7,436 nt of DNA, from assembly GCA_900550025.1 (NCBI GenBank), contig URQP01000107.1, positions 1 through 7,436 of the forward strand, given 5' to 3'. The notes beneath the pieces were generated by a model. It saw only the letters and a list, made by a program, of their open reading frames with translations. It searched no databases and was not told the origin of the DNA. Numbering within the stretch: position 1 is the stretch's first letter; each line of letters begins with the position of its first letter. Made by a program: the position numbers and the translations under genes. Below, in pieces: positions 1 to 6,478 of this stretch. The DNA is from an uncultured Porphyromonadaceae bacterium. Its GTDB lineage: Bacteria > Bacteroidota > Bacteroidia > Bacteroidales > Muribaculaceae.

Positions 1-2
1 TC

Positions 3-458
3 TTGCGACAGCAGGGCAAGAACGTGTCGCGGGCGATGCTGAAAGGGCTGGAGAAACGCAAACACAACCTTGAAGCGAAGCTGGAGAAGGTGGAACACGC
101 CATCAAGTCGCGCACTGATGACGTGGTTGACTTCAAACAGATGGGTATCGACCATATCTTCATTGACGAATCGCACCAATTTAAGAACTTGACTTTCAAT
201 ACCCGGCATGACCGTGTGGCGGGGTTGGGAAACTCGGAAGGAAGCCAAAAAGCCCTGAATATGCTCTTTGCCATACGCACCATACAGGAGCGTACTGGCA
301 AGGACTTGGGAGCGACATTCTTGTCCGGCACAACCATATCTAACAGTCTTACGGAATTGTACCTGCTCTTCAAGTATCTGCGTCCCAAGGAACTGGAACG
401 GCAGGACATCCGCTGCTTCGACGCATGGGCGGCTATTTTTCCCAAAAATACAAAATAA
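3..458 (+). pseudogene. Truncated ICE-type DESH-box helicase (internal fragment)
   Basis: The frame is open at the left window edge, so the true start lies upstream. The fragment carries the Walker B/DEAD-type box IFIDESHQF (residues 53-60 of the visible part) and the following motif III-like FLSGTTISNS (106-115), then the run LRPKELERQDIRCFDAWAAIF. I recognise this as the SNF2-like helicase half of the very large helicase/N6-adenine-methylase-like proteins common on Bacteroidales conjugative elements. Those proteins run on for hundreds of residues past DAWAAIF. Here the family match stops at Phe146 (codon 438-440) and only five unrelated residues follow before TAA at 456-458. The base composition also becomes more AT-rich at that point. 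I infer that an insertion cut the gene at about 440. The C-terminal half is not in the window. Loss of the later helicase motifs should leave it inactive. Confidence 0.85.
438..445. other. Putative left junction of inserted DNA in the helicase gene
   Basis: Helicase-family similarity ends at the ATT TTT codons (435-440). The DNA from 441 (CCCAAAAATACAAAATAAAC) is AT-rich and encodes nothing related. I see no obvious terminal inverted repeat or matching end elsewhere in the window, so the type of element and its other end are unknown. Confidence 0.5.
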
Positions 459-530
459 ACCCCAAATTGACAACAAGAGAACTGCATTAAAATCGTTCAA
501 AAGCACAATCATTTGTGTTGGAATGACAAT

Positions 531-1394
531 CTATTTAAACTCAAAACCTTTGAACTCTTCCTTAAACTGTTTTGCTTGTTTGGCTCGTTCCGCAACTGCC
601 TTATACTGTTCCTGCATATCGAGAGCCTTTACAAAGTAGGCCAACGATACCTTTTCGGGCAGGTTCTTGCACCGTTTGTTCAGTTGATAGGTAATTGTTA
701 TCGGTTCCGATGCTGACAAACCGATGGCATTGTATTTTGTAAGCAACACAGACATTGCCCGCTTATCCCAATTTGGCGGTGTTATGCCCTTTGATTTGCA
801 GAAATCGCATATCTCTTTATAAATCCCTGCATCGGTCTTTCTGACTGCTGAATTGATAAAACAACCTGCCGTCAGTTCGTAGCCCTTTGCAATCTGCTTT
901 ATAAGCCCTAATTGCTGGCACTCTTTAATGAGGACTGTGGTTGTGTTCCTCGATAAACCGATACTCTTTGCAATTTGGCTGTTGCTTCATTGGATGGTAT
1001 CCGTATTATTAAGGCATACCGACTTTAATAATAGCAGAAACCCTGCAATCTTGGCGGGATAGTTCCTCTTAAAGAAACTGTTATCCAAAAAGAAATAGTC
1101 TTTGTTTGCTGGCTTTATAAAGTAGGAATTTCGCTTTATAAAACCTCTGTCTGCATCTTCTTTAACGGTAGTCTGCACGGTCAGACAACTTGCATCTTTC
1201 AGCCGTTTGATAACACGGCGGATTGTTCGTTCATCCAATCCCGTCAGTAAGGATAGCTTTTCTTCTGTTACATGGGAAATGTTCGTCTCGTGATTGGAAC
1301 AACATTTAATGGTTGCTCACACGTAAATATCGACGGGTTTACTGTTGCCCGTCTGAAAGTTCACGATTGATTTGGGGATTACGGTATAATTCAT
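531..1394 (-). pseudogene. Two-winged-helix DNA-binding protein (Rep-initiator-like) with two in-frame TGA codons
   Basis: Read from ATG (1392-1394) to TAG (531-533), this is one uninterrupted frame of 287 codons with no frameshift, except for TGA at codon 26 (1317-1319) and codon 136 (987-989). The N-terminus MNYTVIPKSIVNF is followed by a first winged helix-turn-helix (about residues 42-75, containing LTGLDERTIRRVIKRLKDA). A second one lies at about 137-165 (SNSQIAKSIGLSRNTTTVLI). The tail is charged and lysine-rich. Two tandem winged helices are typical of plasmid replication initiators and of some element regulators. The iteron-like repeats at 1581-1620, upstream of the start, fit an initiator. 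Both TGA codons sit where tryptophan would read naturally, for example DIYV-W-ATIK. Under the standard code the gene is broken. Alternatives are a recent pseudogene or UGA readthrough. I do not recognise a named gene. Confidence 0.7.
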
Positions 1395-1533
1395 CGTTGG
1401 CAATGGAATTTTGATTGTTCGTAAATATGATTTCTTTTAGATGCAACAATTTCCGAAAACAGGCAATGCCGTAATGGTCTTTGGCCTGCTTGCGATTGTC
1501 GAATCATTTATGGTCTTTGATATGGTAGTACAT
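1339..1533 (-). pseudogene. Possible small ORF with one in-frame TGA, overlapping the winged-helix gene start
   Basis: From ATG at 1531-1533 a frame of 64 codons runs to TAA at 1339-1341, with a single TGA at codon 10 (1504-1506). It reads MYYHIKDHK, then TGA, then FDNRKQAKDHYGIACFRKLL, and ends ELSDGQQ. It overlaps the first 56 bases of the winged-helix gene in another frame. The composition looks protein-like (basic, with aromatic residues), but the short length and the overlap mean it could be a chance frame. No family recognised. Confidence 0.25.
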
Positions 1534-1562
1534 GGTCTGAAAGACTTATTAGGTTATGTATA

Positions 1563-1629
1563 AGTAGGTAGTGTATATATAGGACACTTTTGAGCAGTTT
1601 GCACAGGACAGTTTTGAGCAATACCTACT
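1563..1629. repeat. Iteron-like direct repeats framed by an 8-bp inverted repeat
   Basis: Two 16-bp direct repeats, AGGACACTTTTGAGCA (1581-1596) and AGGACAGTTTTGAGCA (1605-1620), differ at one base and start 24 bp apart. They are framed by an exact inverted repeat, AGTAGGTA (1563-1570) and TACCTACT (1622-1629). The block lies about 170 bp upstream of the winged-helix gene. Direct repeats at this position fit initiator binding sites (iterons) or an operator. Two copies are few for an origin, so the role is inferred from layout only. Confidence 0.5.
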
Positions 1630-1890
1630 ATCTCGTTATCTGCAATCTTCCATATTTTTTAATTCTGAAACTATACTTATAAAGGAAATCTTCATTTCAC
1701 ACTCAAAAAATGTGGAAATAGGAAGCAAAGACAAGGACAGCAAATAATGCCGTCCTTATCCGTCCTATAAACTTATTTTCTATGGAAGCAGTAGAATTTC
1801 CTTTTTCTCGGATTTGCTATTACAAATATAATAAAAATCTTTAATAAATGCAAGTTTAAGGGCTGGTTGTTCTGCGGAATTTCAGGCGAA
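1630..1890. other. AT-rich intergenic stretch with an imperfect hairpin
   Basis: No credible coding frame is seen here. The one structure of note is AAGGACAGC (1733-1741), a 7-base loop, and GCCGTCCTT (1749-1757), a 9-bp stem with one mismatch. It has no clear T-tract on either side. The arm GCCGTCCTT is the same as in the terminator after the next gene (2729-2737), so it may be a decayed copy. Confidence 0.4.
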
Positions 1891-1896
1891 TTTTCC

Positions 1897-1904
1897 TATC
1901 TTTG
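1897..1904 (+). promoter_or_regulatory. Bacteroides-type -7 promoter box
   Basis: TATCTTTG is a perfect match to the Bacteroidetes -7 consensus TAnnTTTG and ends 20 bases before the ATG at 1925. A TTG at 1867-1869 is the nearest -33 candidate, but the spacing is longer than usual. No purine-rich Shine-Dalgarno site precedes the ATG, as is normal in this phylum. The implied leader is only about 10-15 nt. Confidence 0.6.
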
Positions 1905-1924
1905 TTTAACCGAACGTTACTGCT

Positions 1925-2692
1925 ATGGACCCGCTTTACGATTATGTTTCCGAGATTGCCAACCGAATGTATCCTACATGGGAGTTCGACGACAGTTGTG
2001 GAGAGTATTTTCAAACCGATTCTTTCCGCGGATGGGATTTCGTGCATCAGTTGGAGGACGGGTGGTTGAAATGCCCCTTTACGAAAGAGCAGTATTTGGA
2101 GAACGCTCCGATTATCCGCTCCCTGCGGGCCATGGGTATCGACACCGAGAAATTTTGGATGGCGATGCTCTTTGTCTATGATGTGGTACGGGAGCAAACC
2201 GAAAATGTGCAGCAGGTTCCTGCCTCGGTATTCGAGGAATTTCGGACTTTCGCCAAGTACCTGCAAGAAAATCCCGATGCCAAAATCCGTGCATGGCGAG
2301 GGCGCGAACACGGCGCGACCCTTGAATCCGACCTTGCAAAGCGGATGTTGGGCAAGTTGCTCGCTGACAACGTGGCAGAACTCTATGCCAAGTTGTCAAA
2401 CACCCGTTCTTTCGGATTGGACGGATTTTCGGTGAATCTCAAAAGTTGTTACAAGATTACGCTTGCCGTCAAATGTTTTTTGCCGCTTTTGGAAAAGTTC
2501 AAAGAGGAAGATAGCCGCAGTACGAATCCCAATAAGGTTTCCTATAACAGAATGCTGTTGATTTCGCGCATCGTCTATTTCTTCGGCTATACGGACAATC
2601 CGAAATTCCTTGATAATGACGAGAGTATATCGGGAATCTGGACATCTTACAAGGATAAGGAGTGGACGACGGTAGGCGCGAATTTTAGATAA
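1925..2692 (+). CDS. Hypothetical protein, 255 aa, mobile-element accessory gene
   Basis: A complete frame from ATG at 1925 to TAA at 2690-2692. It has its own promoter box just upstream (1897-1904) and an intrinsic terminator just downstream (2715-2742), so it is probably monocistronic. The protein is soluble: no signal peptide or membrane span is visible. The N-terminal third is rich in aromatic and acidic residues (MDPLYDYVSEIANRMYPTWE, then FRGWDFVHQLEDGW). The middle is helical (FEEFRTFAKYLQ), and the C-terminal part contains KITLAVKCFLPLLEKF and SRIVYFFGYTDNP, ending in VGANFR. I see no catalytic motif, nucleotide-binding loop or clear helix-turn-helix. Proteins of this general look occur as uncharacterised cargo on Bacteroidales conjugative elements, but I cannot assign a family. 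Its higher GC than the 441-1860 region suggests a different origin. Confidence 0.85.
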   Translation: MDPLYDYVSEIANRMYPTWEFDDSCGEYFQTDSFRGWDFVHQLEDGWLKCPFTKEQYLENAPIIRSLRAMGIDTEKFWMAMLFVYDVVREQTENVQQVPASVFEEFRTFAKYLQENPDAKIRAWRGREHGATLESDLAKRMLGKLLADNVAELYAKLSNTRSFGLDGFSVNLKSCYKITLAVKCFLPLLEKFKEEDSRSTNPNKVSYNRMLLISRIVYFFGYTDNPKFLDNDESISGIWTSYKDKEWTTVGANFR

Positions 2693-2714
2693 ATCCAATT
2701 ACATATCGGATGAT

Positions 2715-2742
2715 AAGGGACGGCATAAGCCGTCCTTTTTTT
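2715..2742 (+). terminator. Intrinsic terminator after the 255-aa gene
   Basis: GGACGGC (2718-2724), loop ATAA, GCCGTCC (2729-2735), then seven T (2736-2742). The stem is a perfect 7 bp and can extend through the A/T flank. It begins 22 bases after the stop codon. Confidence 0.9.
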
Positions 2743-2880
2743 ATTCTGCCGATAAGGGGTAGTAAAAATCATGCACTTTTCTGCTATCCGTCAACTATTT
2801 CTGCCATAATGAGTTATGTATGATTTTCGTAGTATTCAACATTGAAAACGCAAACGCAGGTTCTTTGACATACACTTCGC

Positions 2881-3021
2881 TTCTCGGTAGGGAGAGAGAA
2901 TCCGAACCGAAAGGCCGCAGGTCGAATCGCACGGCAGGACGATGACGGGAGTTTGCCCAAGCCATCATCCGACCGCCGCCAGAGCTGGCAAGAGCTCACC
3001 AGTAAGACCTAACGCCGAGAA
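2881..3021 (+). ncRNA. Candidate structured RNA (or oriT/origin-like element) upstream of the ParB-like gene
   Basis: This GC-richer non-coding block folds into a closed structure by eye. Closing helix: TTCTCGG (2881-2887) pairs with CCGAGAA (3015-3021), then TAGG (2888-2891) pairs with CCTA (3008-3011) across a 3-nt bulge. Main inner arm: CGGC (2932-2935) with GCCG (2975-2978), GG (2937-2938) with CC (2973-2974), and GATGA (2941-2945) with TCATC (2965-2969), capped by GGG (2947-2949) with CCC (2956-2958). A further hairpin is GAGCT (2982-2986) with AGCTC (2993-2997). CCGAAAGG (2907-2914) offers a GNRA-type tetraloop. Each reading frame is open over part of it, but none has a convincing start. 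It could be a leader or trans RNA, or a DNA-level site such as oriT. I cannot match it to a named RNA family. No clear promoter is visible. The pairing is direct observation; the function is not known. Confidence 0.5.
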
Positions 3022-3062
3022 AATGAGATAAATACCTATTTAATAATATTCGTTTAATTAAA

Positions 3063-3091
3063 ACCTCGCGGGTGGTATGAGGTAAACCCGC
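3063..3091 (+). promoter_or_regulatory. Alternative-pairing hairpins in the ParB-like gene leader
   Basis: Ten bases before the start codon, ACCTC (3063-3067) can pair with GAGGT (3079-3083), and GCGGGT (3068-3073) can pair with ACCCGC (3086-3091). The two helices interleave, so they are mutually exclusive or form a very tight pseudoknot. The second helix comes within 11 bases of the ATG and could limit ribosome access. It could equally be an operator, since it is an inverted repeat at DNA level. Confidence 0.4.
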
Positions 3092-3101
3092 ACAAGTTAA
3101 T

Positions 3102-3941
3102 ATGAAAAAGATGAATGCAATTTCAGTAATTGTAAACCGTAATTTCGCCTTTGTAAAAGGCAACCGCCCAACCAACTCCAAAGCGGTGACGGCAAAAATG
3201 AAATCCATCGAGGAGTACGGGCTGTTATCGCCGATTACGGTTGTGGACGGTGAGCAGGTAATCACGTCGGGCGGGCATTTGGTAGACCTGAACGGCAAGG
3301 ACATTCCCGACAGCCAGTCGGTGAACTATTACGCCGTGCTGGACGGTCAGCACCGATTGATTGCCTATATTAAATTAGGTCTGAATCTGAACGATCTCGT
3401 GATTACCGAGCCGCTGAATGTGGATATGTCGATTGCGGCGTTGATTGCCGAAATGAATATCTGCACGACCACGTGGAAAGGAACGGACTATATGGCCGCA
3501 CCTGCCATGACGCTATCCAAGACGAATGATGTCTTTGAGTTTGCCGTACAACTCCGCAGCAAGGGGTTCCCGCTGGCAACCATATCCCAATGGTGCACGG
3601 GAACAAATTCACTCAAACCCAAAGACTTGGTGAACTGCGTGAAAAGCGGGGAACTGCCTAAAATTCTGCAATCCGAAACATGGTATCAGCGGAGTATCAG
3701 ATGGTATGAGGCCGCACAGGGGAAGTTCTCGGATTCGTTCCTGTCGAAAAAGTATCTGATTACCTATATCATCATGCAGTATAACAACGCCGCAGACCCC
3801 GTGGCCTACTGCCATCAGATAGAGCAGGCTTTGAAGAAACTCACACCTGCACAAGCGACGGAAATCATGGAAGCCCGCAAGATAGGGTTAAAATCCCGTG
3901 AGCAGGTAGTCGTTGAACTGCTGGAACAATACCTCGGATAG
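3102..3941 (+). CDS. ParB/sulfiredoxin-fold N-terminal domain protein
   Basis: 279 residues from ATG at 3102 to TAG at 3939-3941. The N-terminal half matches the ParB/Srx nuclease-like fold. It has an NRPTNSKAV...SIEEYGLLSPITVV segment (about 21-48), typical of ParB box I, and VLDGQHRLIAYIKLG (79-93), the box II region that in ParB-family CTPases contacts nucleotide. The family-typical MNICTTTWKGTDYM follows at 118-131. A helix-turn-helix-like stretch lies at about 144-176 (LRSKGFPLATISQWCTG). The C-terminus is basic and helical. No ParA partner is in the window, so a partition role is not shown. Orphan ParB-like proteins on Bacteroidales elements may act as DNA-binding regulators or in maintenance. 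It is convergent with the recombinase gene, and its leader holds the interleaved hairpins at 3063-3091 and the structured block at 2881-3021. An alternative start at the fourth codon (ATG, 3111) is possible. Confidence 0.88.
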   Translation: MKKMNAISVIVNRNFAFVKGNRPTNSKAVTAKMKSIEEYGLLSPITVVDGEQVITSGGHLVDLNGKDIPDSQSVNYYAVLDGQHRLIAYIKLGLNLNDLVITEPLNVDMSIAALIAEMNICTTTWKGTDYMAAPAMTLSKTNDVFEFAVQLRSKGFPLATISQWCTGTNSLKPKDLVNCVKSGELPKILQSETWYQRSIRWYEAAQGKFSDSFLSKKYLITYIIMQYNNAADPVAYCHQIEQALKKLTPAQATEIMEARKIGLKSREQVVVELLEQYLG

Positions 3942-3950
3942 GATGGTCGG

Positions 3951-3992
3951 AAAGAAAAAGGAGGTCGGATGCCATCAAGGCCGCCGACCTCC
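3951..3992 (-). terminator. Intrinsic terminator of the recombinase gene
   Basis: GGAGGTCGG (3960-3968) pairs perfectly with CCGACCTCC (3984-3992), a 9-bp stem with an inner GCC/GGC pairing (3971-3973 with 3979-3981). On the minus strand the stem is followed by TTTTTCTTT (3959-3951), and it begins 6 bases after the recombinase stop codon. On the plus strand no T-run follows, so it should stop mainly the minus-strand transcript. Confidence 0.85.
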
Positions 3993-3998
3993 CGATTC

Positions 3999-5201
3999 CT
4001 ACAATAAGTGTTGCATTGCCGCGTCGATTTGGCTGTTTTCAAATGAATCGAGGTAGATTTGTGTAGTCGATAAGTCAGAATGTCCCAGCGATTCGGAAAT
4101 CAAGGCTACGCTTACACCTGACCGTTTTAAGACCGTTGCGTATGTATGCCTCGCTACATAGGTCGTTAAGGGCGTATGCAGTCCTATTTCCTCACTCAAT
4201 TCGTGCAGGCGTTTGTTGACGTGTTTCAACGTTTTCTTAACGCGTTCCAAGATTTGTTTCTCGGTCGTGTGAATTTGGCGGTTGAGAATAGGAAACAGAT
4301 AATCTTCCTCCACTTGGTCGGTGTGGTACTTGTCGATGATTTCCTGTGCCTGTTCCGTAAGACAGCAGTTCATCATCTTACCCGTCTTGCGTCTTGCATA
4401 GTAGATTCTGCCGTTCTCAATGTCACCGTATGTCAGCAGGGCAATGTCTTTGAAATTGATTCCAGCCATGAAATACGAGAACAGAAAAATATCTTTGGCA
4501 AGTTGGGTGTAAAAGTCCCTATCCGATAAATCCAACTCAATCAGTTTGTGGATGTCCTCTTTCGTGATAGCACGCTTGCGGGTATTCGTCCATAGGCTAC
4601 CCACTTTGAATTGCTGAAAGGGATTCGATTTTGGGACAAATACGCCCTCTGAAACAGCCTTATTATAGACCGCTTTCAATACGCTGAACTTGGTCGCAAG
4701 GCTGTTATTGACATTACCACGCTGACGCAGGAAGATTTCAAACTCCCTTAAATACGTCAAATCCAATTCATCAAAACGCATATTGACCGAGCGGAATTGC
4801 GACACAAGGACCAACGTTACCTTATGTTTGCTGGCGGAACTGTACTTTTCGACTTTTTCCAAGCGTTCGATAATCTGTTTGAAGTACTCCCCGACCGTGC
4901 AGTTGATTCGTTTGCCGTTCTCTTCAAAAAGCGTATCGAATGTAACGGGAATTTCCAGCACCTCCAACTTTTTGATTTTCTTCTCGTATTCACGTATTTT
5001 GGAGGTGATTTGAAACTGAATTTCTGCTCCATCGGGGCAGTCGGTGGTCGGTTGTTGTTTCTCAAAATCCCAATGCTCCAGCACAACGGATATGCCCAAT
5101 CCTACGAACTTACGGCGGCGGTCATGGGTGAATACAAGAGCAAGAGGGGCTAAATGGTTTCTGTTGATAGCGTCTTTGCGACATACGACGTTGATTGTCA
5201 T
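3999..5201 (-). CDS. Tyrosine recombinase/integrase, Bacteroidetes type
   Basis: 400 residues, the usual length for the family, from ATG at 5199-5201 to TAG at 3999-4001. The layout is an N-terminal arm-DNA-binding domain (about 1-90, containing RRKFVGLGISVVLEHWDF), a SAM-like core-binding domain (about 100-195) and a C-terminal catalytic domain (about 205-400). Visible catalytic residues are the beta-hairpin lysine in RRKTGK (270-275), Arg351 in YVARHTYAT, His374 in SLGHSDLSTT and the nucleophile Tyr383 in QIYLDSF. The first catalytic arginine, normally in a pattern like FYxRGMxFxDIA, is alanine here (SYFMAGINFKDIA, Ala246). Loss of this arginine is known from the CTnDOT integrase IntDOT. 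The HxxR histidine position is Tyr348. The enzyme should integrate and excise an element at an att site, probably the tRNA-like region at 6716-6820. An insertion sequence begins 55 bp upstream of the start, so the native promoter region is probably displaced. Confidence 0.93.
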   Translation of the reverse strand: MTINVVCRKDAINRNHLAPLALVFTHDRRRKFVGLGISVVLEHWDFEKQQPTTDCPDGAEIQFQITSKIREYEKKIKKLEVLEIPVTFDTLFEENGKRINCTVGEYFKQIIERLEKVEKYSSASKHKVTLVLVSQFRSVNMRFDELDLTYLREFEIFLRQRGNVNNSLATKFSVLKAVYNKAVSEGVFVPKSNPFQQFKVGSLWTNTRKRAITKEDIHKLIELDLSDRDFYTQLAKDIFLFSYFMAGINFKDIALLTYGDIENGRIYYARRKTGKMMNCCLTEQAQEIIDKYHTDQVEEDYLFPILNRQIHTTEKQILERVKKTLKHVNKRLHELSEEIGLHTPLTTYVARHTYATVLKRSGVSVALISESLGHSDLSTTQIYLDSFENSQIDAAMQHLL

Positions 5202-5239
5202 AATCTTTACGGATTACGCAAGCAACAAAATGCGATTCG

Positions 5240-5248
5240 TGTGTTACA
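5240..5248 (-). repeat. Arm-type repeat, outlying left copy
   Basis: TGTGTTACA, the reverse complement of TGTAACACA. It lies between the recombinase gene and the insertion sequence. If the insertion sequence and one target duplication are removed, it falls about 17 bp before the copy at 6591-6599, so it belongs to the same cluster. Confidence 0.6.
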
Positions 5249-5255
5249 CGATTTT
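5247..5255 (+). repeat. Target-site duplication, left copy
   Basis: CACGATTTT abuts the left end of the insertion sequence and is repeated exactly at 6581-6589. A 9-bp duplication fits the IS4 family. Confidence 0.8.
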
Positions 5256-5291
5256 CATTAGTGTCCCGTTAAAATTGGGACGAAGTTAATA

Positions 5292-6455
5292 TTAATCAAA
5301 TAGTCCCTCCAAGAGGGGATAATCGAGTTCTTTGACATCGTTGAAATTAGTCTTTTCGAAGAGATCTCTCAGTGGAGTCTTATCCGTTAGTGAGATGCTC
5401 AAAATCTGCAGGACCTCATAAGTTGACCGCTTTAGTCGCATGTCGTGTTGGACGATGGCGACAAGGCAATAAGTTATGATTGCAGAGCAAATTTGTATTC
5501 TGACAGCGTTCTCTGTAGTGCCCCAGAATTTCTTAATCTTGAGGTGCTGCTTGAGCCACTTGAAGAACAACTCAATCTGCCATCGGTTCTTGTAGAGATT
5601 AGCAATTTCGAGAGCGGTAAGATGGAATGCATTCGTCAAAAATGCGAAGTCTCTGTCTTGCTCGTCATCGTGAAATCTCACAAGTCGCAGCCTCTCAGGA
5701 AACTTCTTCTGTGTGTTCACATCCGTGAGTTCAATAACGGAATCAGAAAGCACATTCTTAGGCAATCTACGTTTCCATTTCGTACACTTGTACTGTAAGT
5801 TCTTCTTCGCCCGAACCACGAAGTATGATTCATTAAGACAAATCTTGTAGAGTTCCTTGAATGCATTGTAACCACGGTCAAATACGTAGTAAGAACCTGA
5901 TTCATAGGGAATCTCCTTCATTGCCTTTGAATCGTGTACCGATGCAGTCGTAATATGGAAGAAAGCAGAAACTTGGGACTCCAGATCATAAAGGACATGC
6001 GCCTTAACGCCTCCTTTCTTCTTGCGGAACTTTGCCCACCAGAATACTGACAAGCAGTGCGGAATCGTTGTTGAATCAAATGCATAAACATTCCCCTTCA
6101 GCTTGAAGATGTCGGTTGCTCGTTTCTTGCGAGCCTGTTCCATCATGAAGAAGGCAAAGTCTTCAAAGATCCTGTAGTCACGATTCTGATTCGCTGTGGC
6201 AAATGTCGTTTTCGCTATTGGATTACGCCCCATTCCAAGGTGATAACATTTGGATTGGTGAGTCTCCAATGCAACGACAACATCACGCAGGCTCTCACGG
6301 TTACAGAGTTGTCCGAACATGAGTGCCATGAGCTGATTCCAGCAGGTGAAGTTCTTGACATACCTGTTCCCATCATACTTGTCAACCAGGTGACGGAACT
6401 TGTTGTTGTCGAGAAATGCAACCAATTGAGCGAATACATATTTGTCTTTGTTCAT
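5292..6455 (-). CDS. IS4-family transposase (DUF4372 + DDE domain)
   Basis: 387 residues, ATG at 6453-6455, TAA at 5292-5294. The N-terminal DUF4372-type domain (about 1-75, FTCWNQLMALMFGQL) precedes a DDE transposase domain. The catalytic triad is Asp127 (YAFDSTTI), Asp193 (YVFDRGYNAF) and Glu295 (NRWQIELFFKWLK). The IS4 signature Y-x2-R-x3-E-x6-K is exact: Tyr288, Arg291, Glu295, Lys302. Length and all key residues are normal, with no frameshift, so the enzyme is probably active for cut-and-paste movement of its own element. Its start is 3 bases after a hairpin (6459-6478), and its own promoter box overlaps the outer edge of that hairpin. Confidence 0.95.
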   Translation of the reverse strand: MNKDKYVFAQLVAFLDNNKFRHLVDKYDGNRYVKNFTCWNQLMALMFGQLCNRESLRDVVVALETHQSKCYHLGMGRNPIAKTTFATANQNRDYRIFEDFAFFMMEQARKKRATDIFKLKGNVYAFDSTTIPHCLSVFWWAKFRKKKGGVKAHVLYDLESQVSAFFHITTASVHDSKAMKEIPYESGSYYVFDRGYNAFKELYKICLNESYFVVRAKKNLQYKCTKWKRRLPKNVLSDSVIELTDVNTQKKFPERLRLVRFHDDEQDRDFAFLTNAFHLTALEIANLYKNRWQIELFFKWLKQHLKIKKFWGTTENAVRIQICSAIITYCLVAIVQHDMRLKRSTYEVLQILSISLTDKTPLRDLFEKTNFNDVKELDYPLLEGLFD

Positions 6456-6458
6456 AGA

Positions 6459-6478
6459 GCAGTCCCTTTATGGGCTGC
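6459..6478 (-). promoter_or_regulatory. Hairpin covering the transposase start region
   Basis: GCAG-T-CCC (6459-6466) pairs with GGGCTGC (6472-6478), leaving one bulged T and a 5-base loop. This is a 7-bp stem that ends 3 bases before the transposase ATG. A transcript entering from outside the element would contain the whole hairpin, which would mask the start. A transcript from the box at 6478-6485 should begin inside it. Confidence 0.5.

Noticed and set aside
1856..2311. Minus-strand frame of 151 codons opposite the 255-aa gene
   Set aside because: It lies opposite a well-supported plus-strand gene with promoter and terminator. The translation has no recognisable features.
2820..2945. Short plus-strand frame beginning MIFVVFNIENANAG and overlapping the structured block
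   Set aside because: It ends within the predicted stems, has no promoter or ribosome-site support, and the other frames are also open over much of the block. Base pairing explains the sequence better.
2814..2999. Minus-strand frame of 61 codons across the same block
   Set aside because: Its composition is Ser/Arg/Cys-rich and low in protein character. It is most likely a by-product of the structured sequence.
3102..3941. ParB-like gene as part of a ParAB partition operon
   Set aside because: No ParA ATPase gene and no parS-like repeat set was found in the window.
3960..3992. Bidirectional terminator between the convergent genes
   Set aside because: Only the minus-strand side has a T-run after the stem. 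The plus side continues CGATTCCTAC, so termination of the ParB-like transcript there is doubtful.
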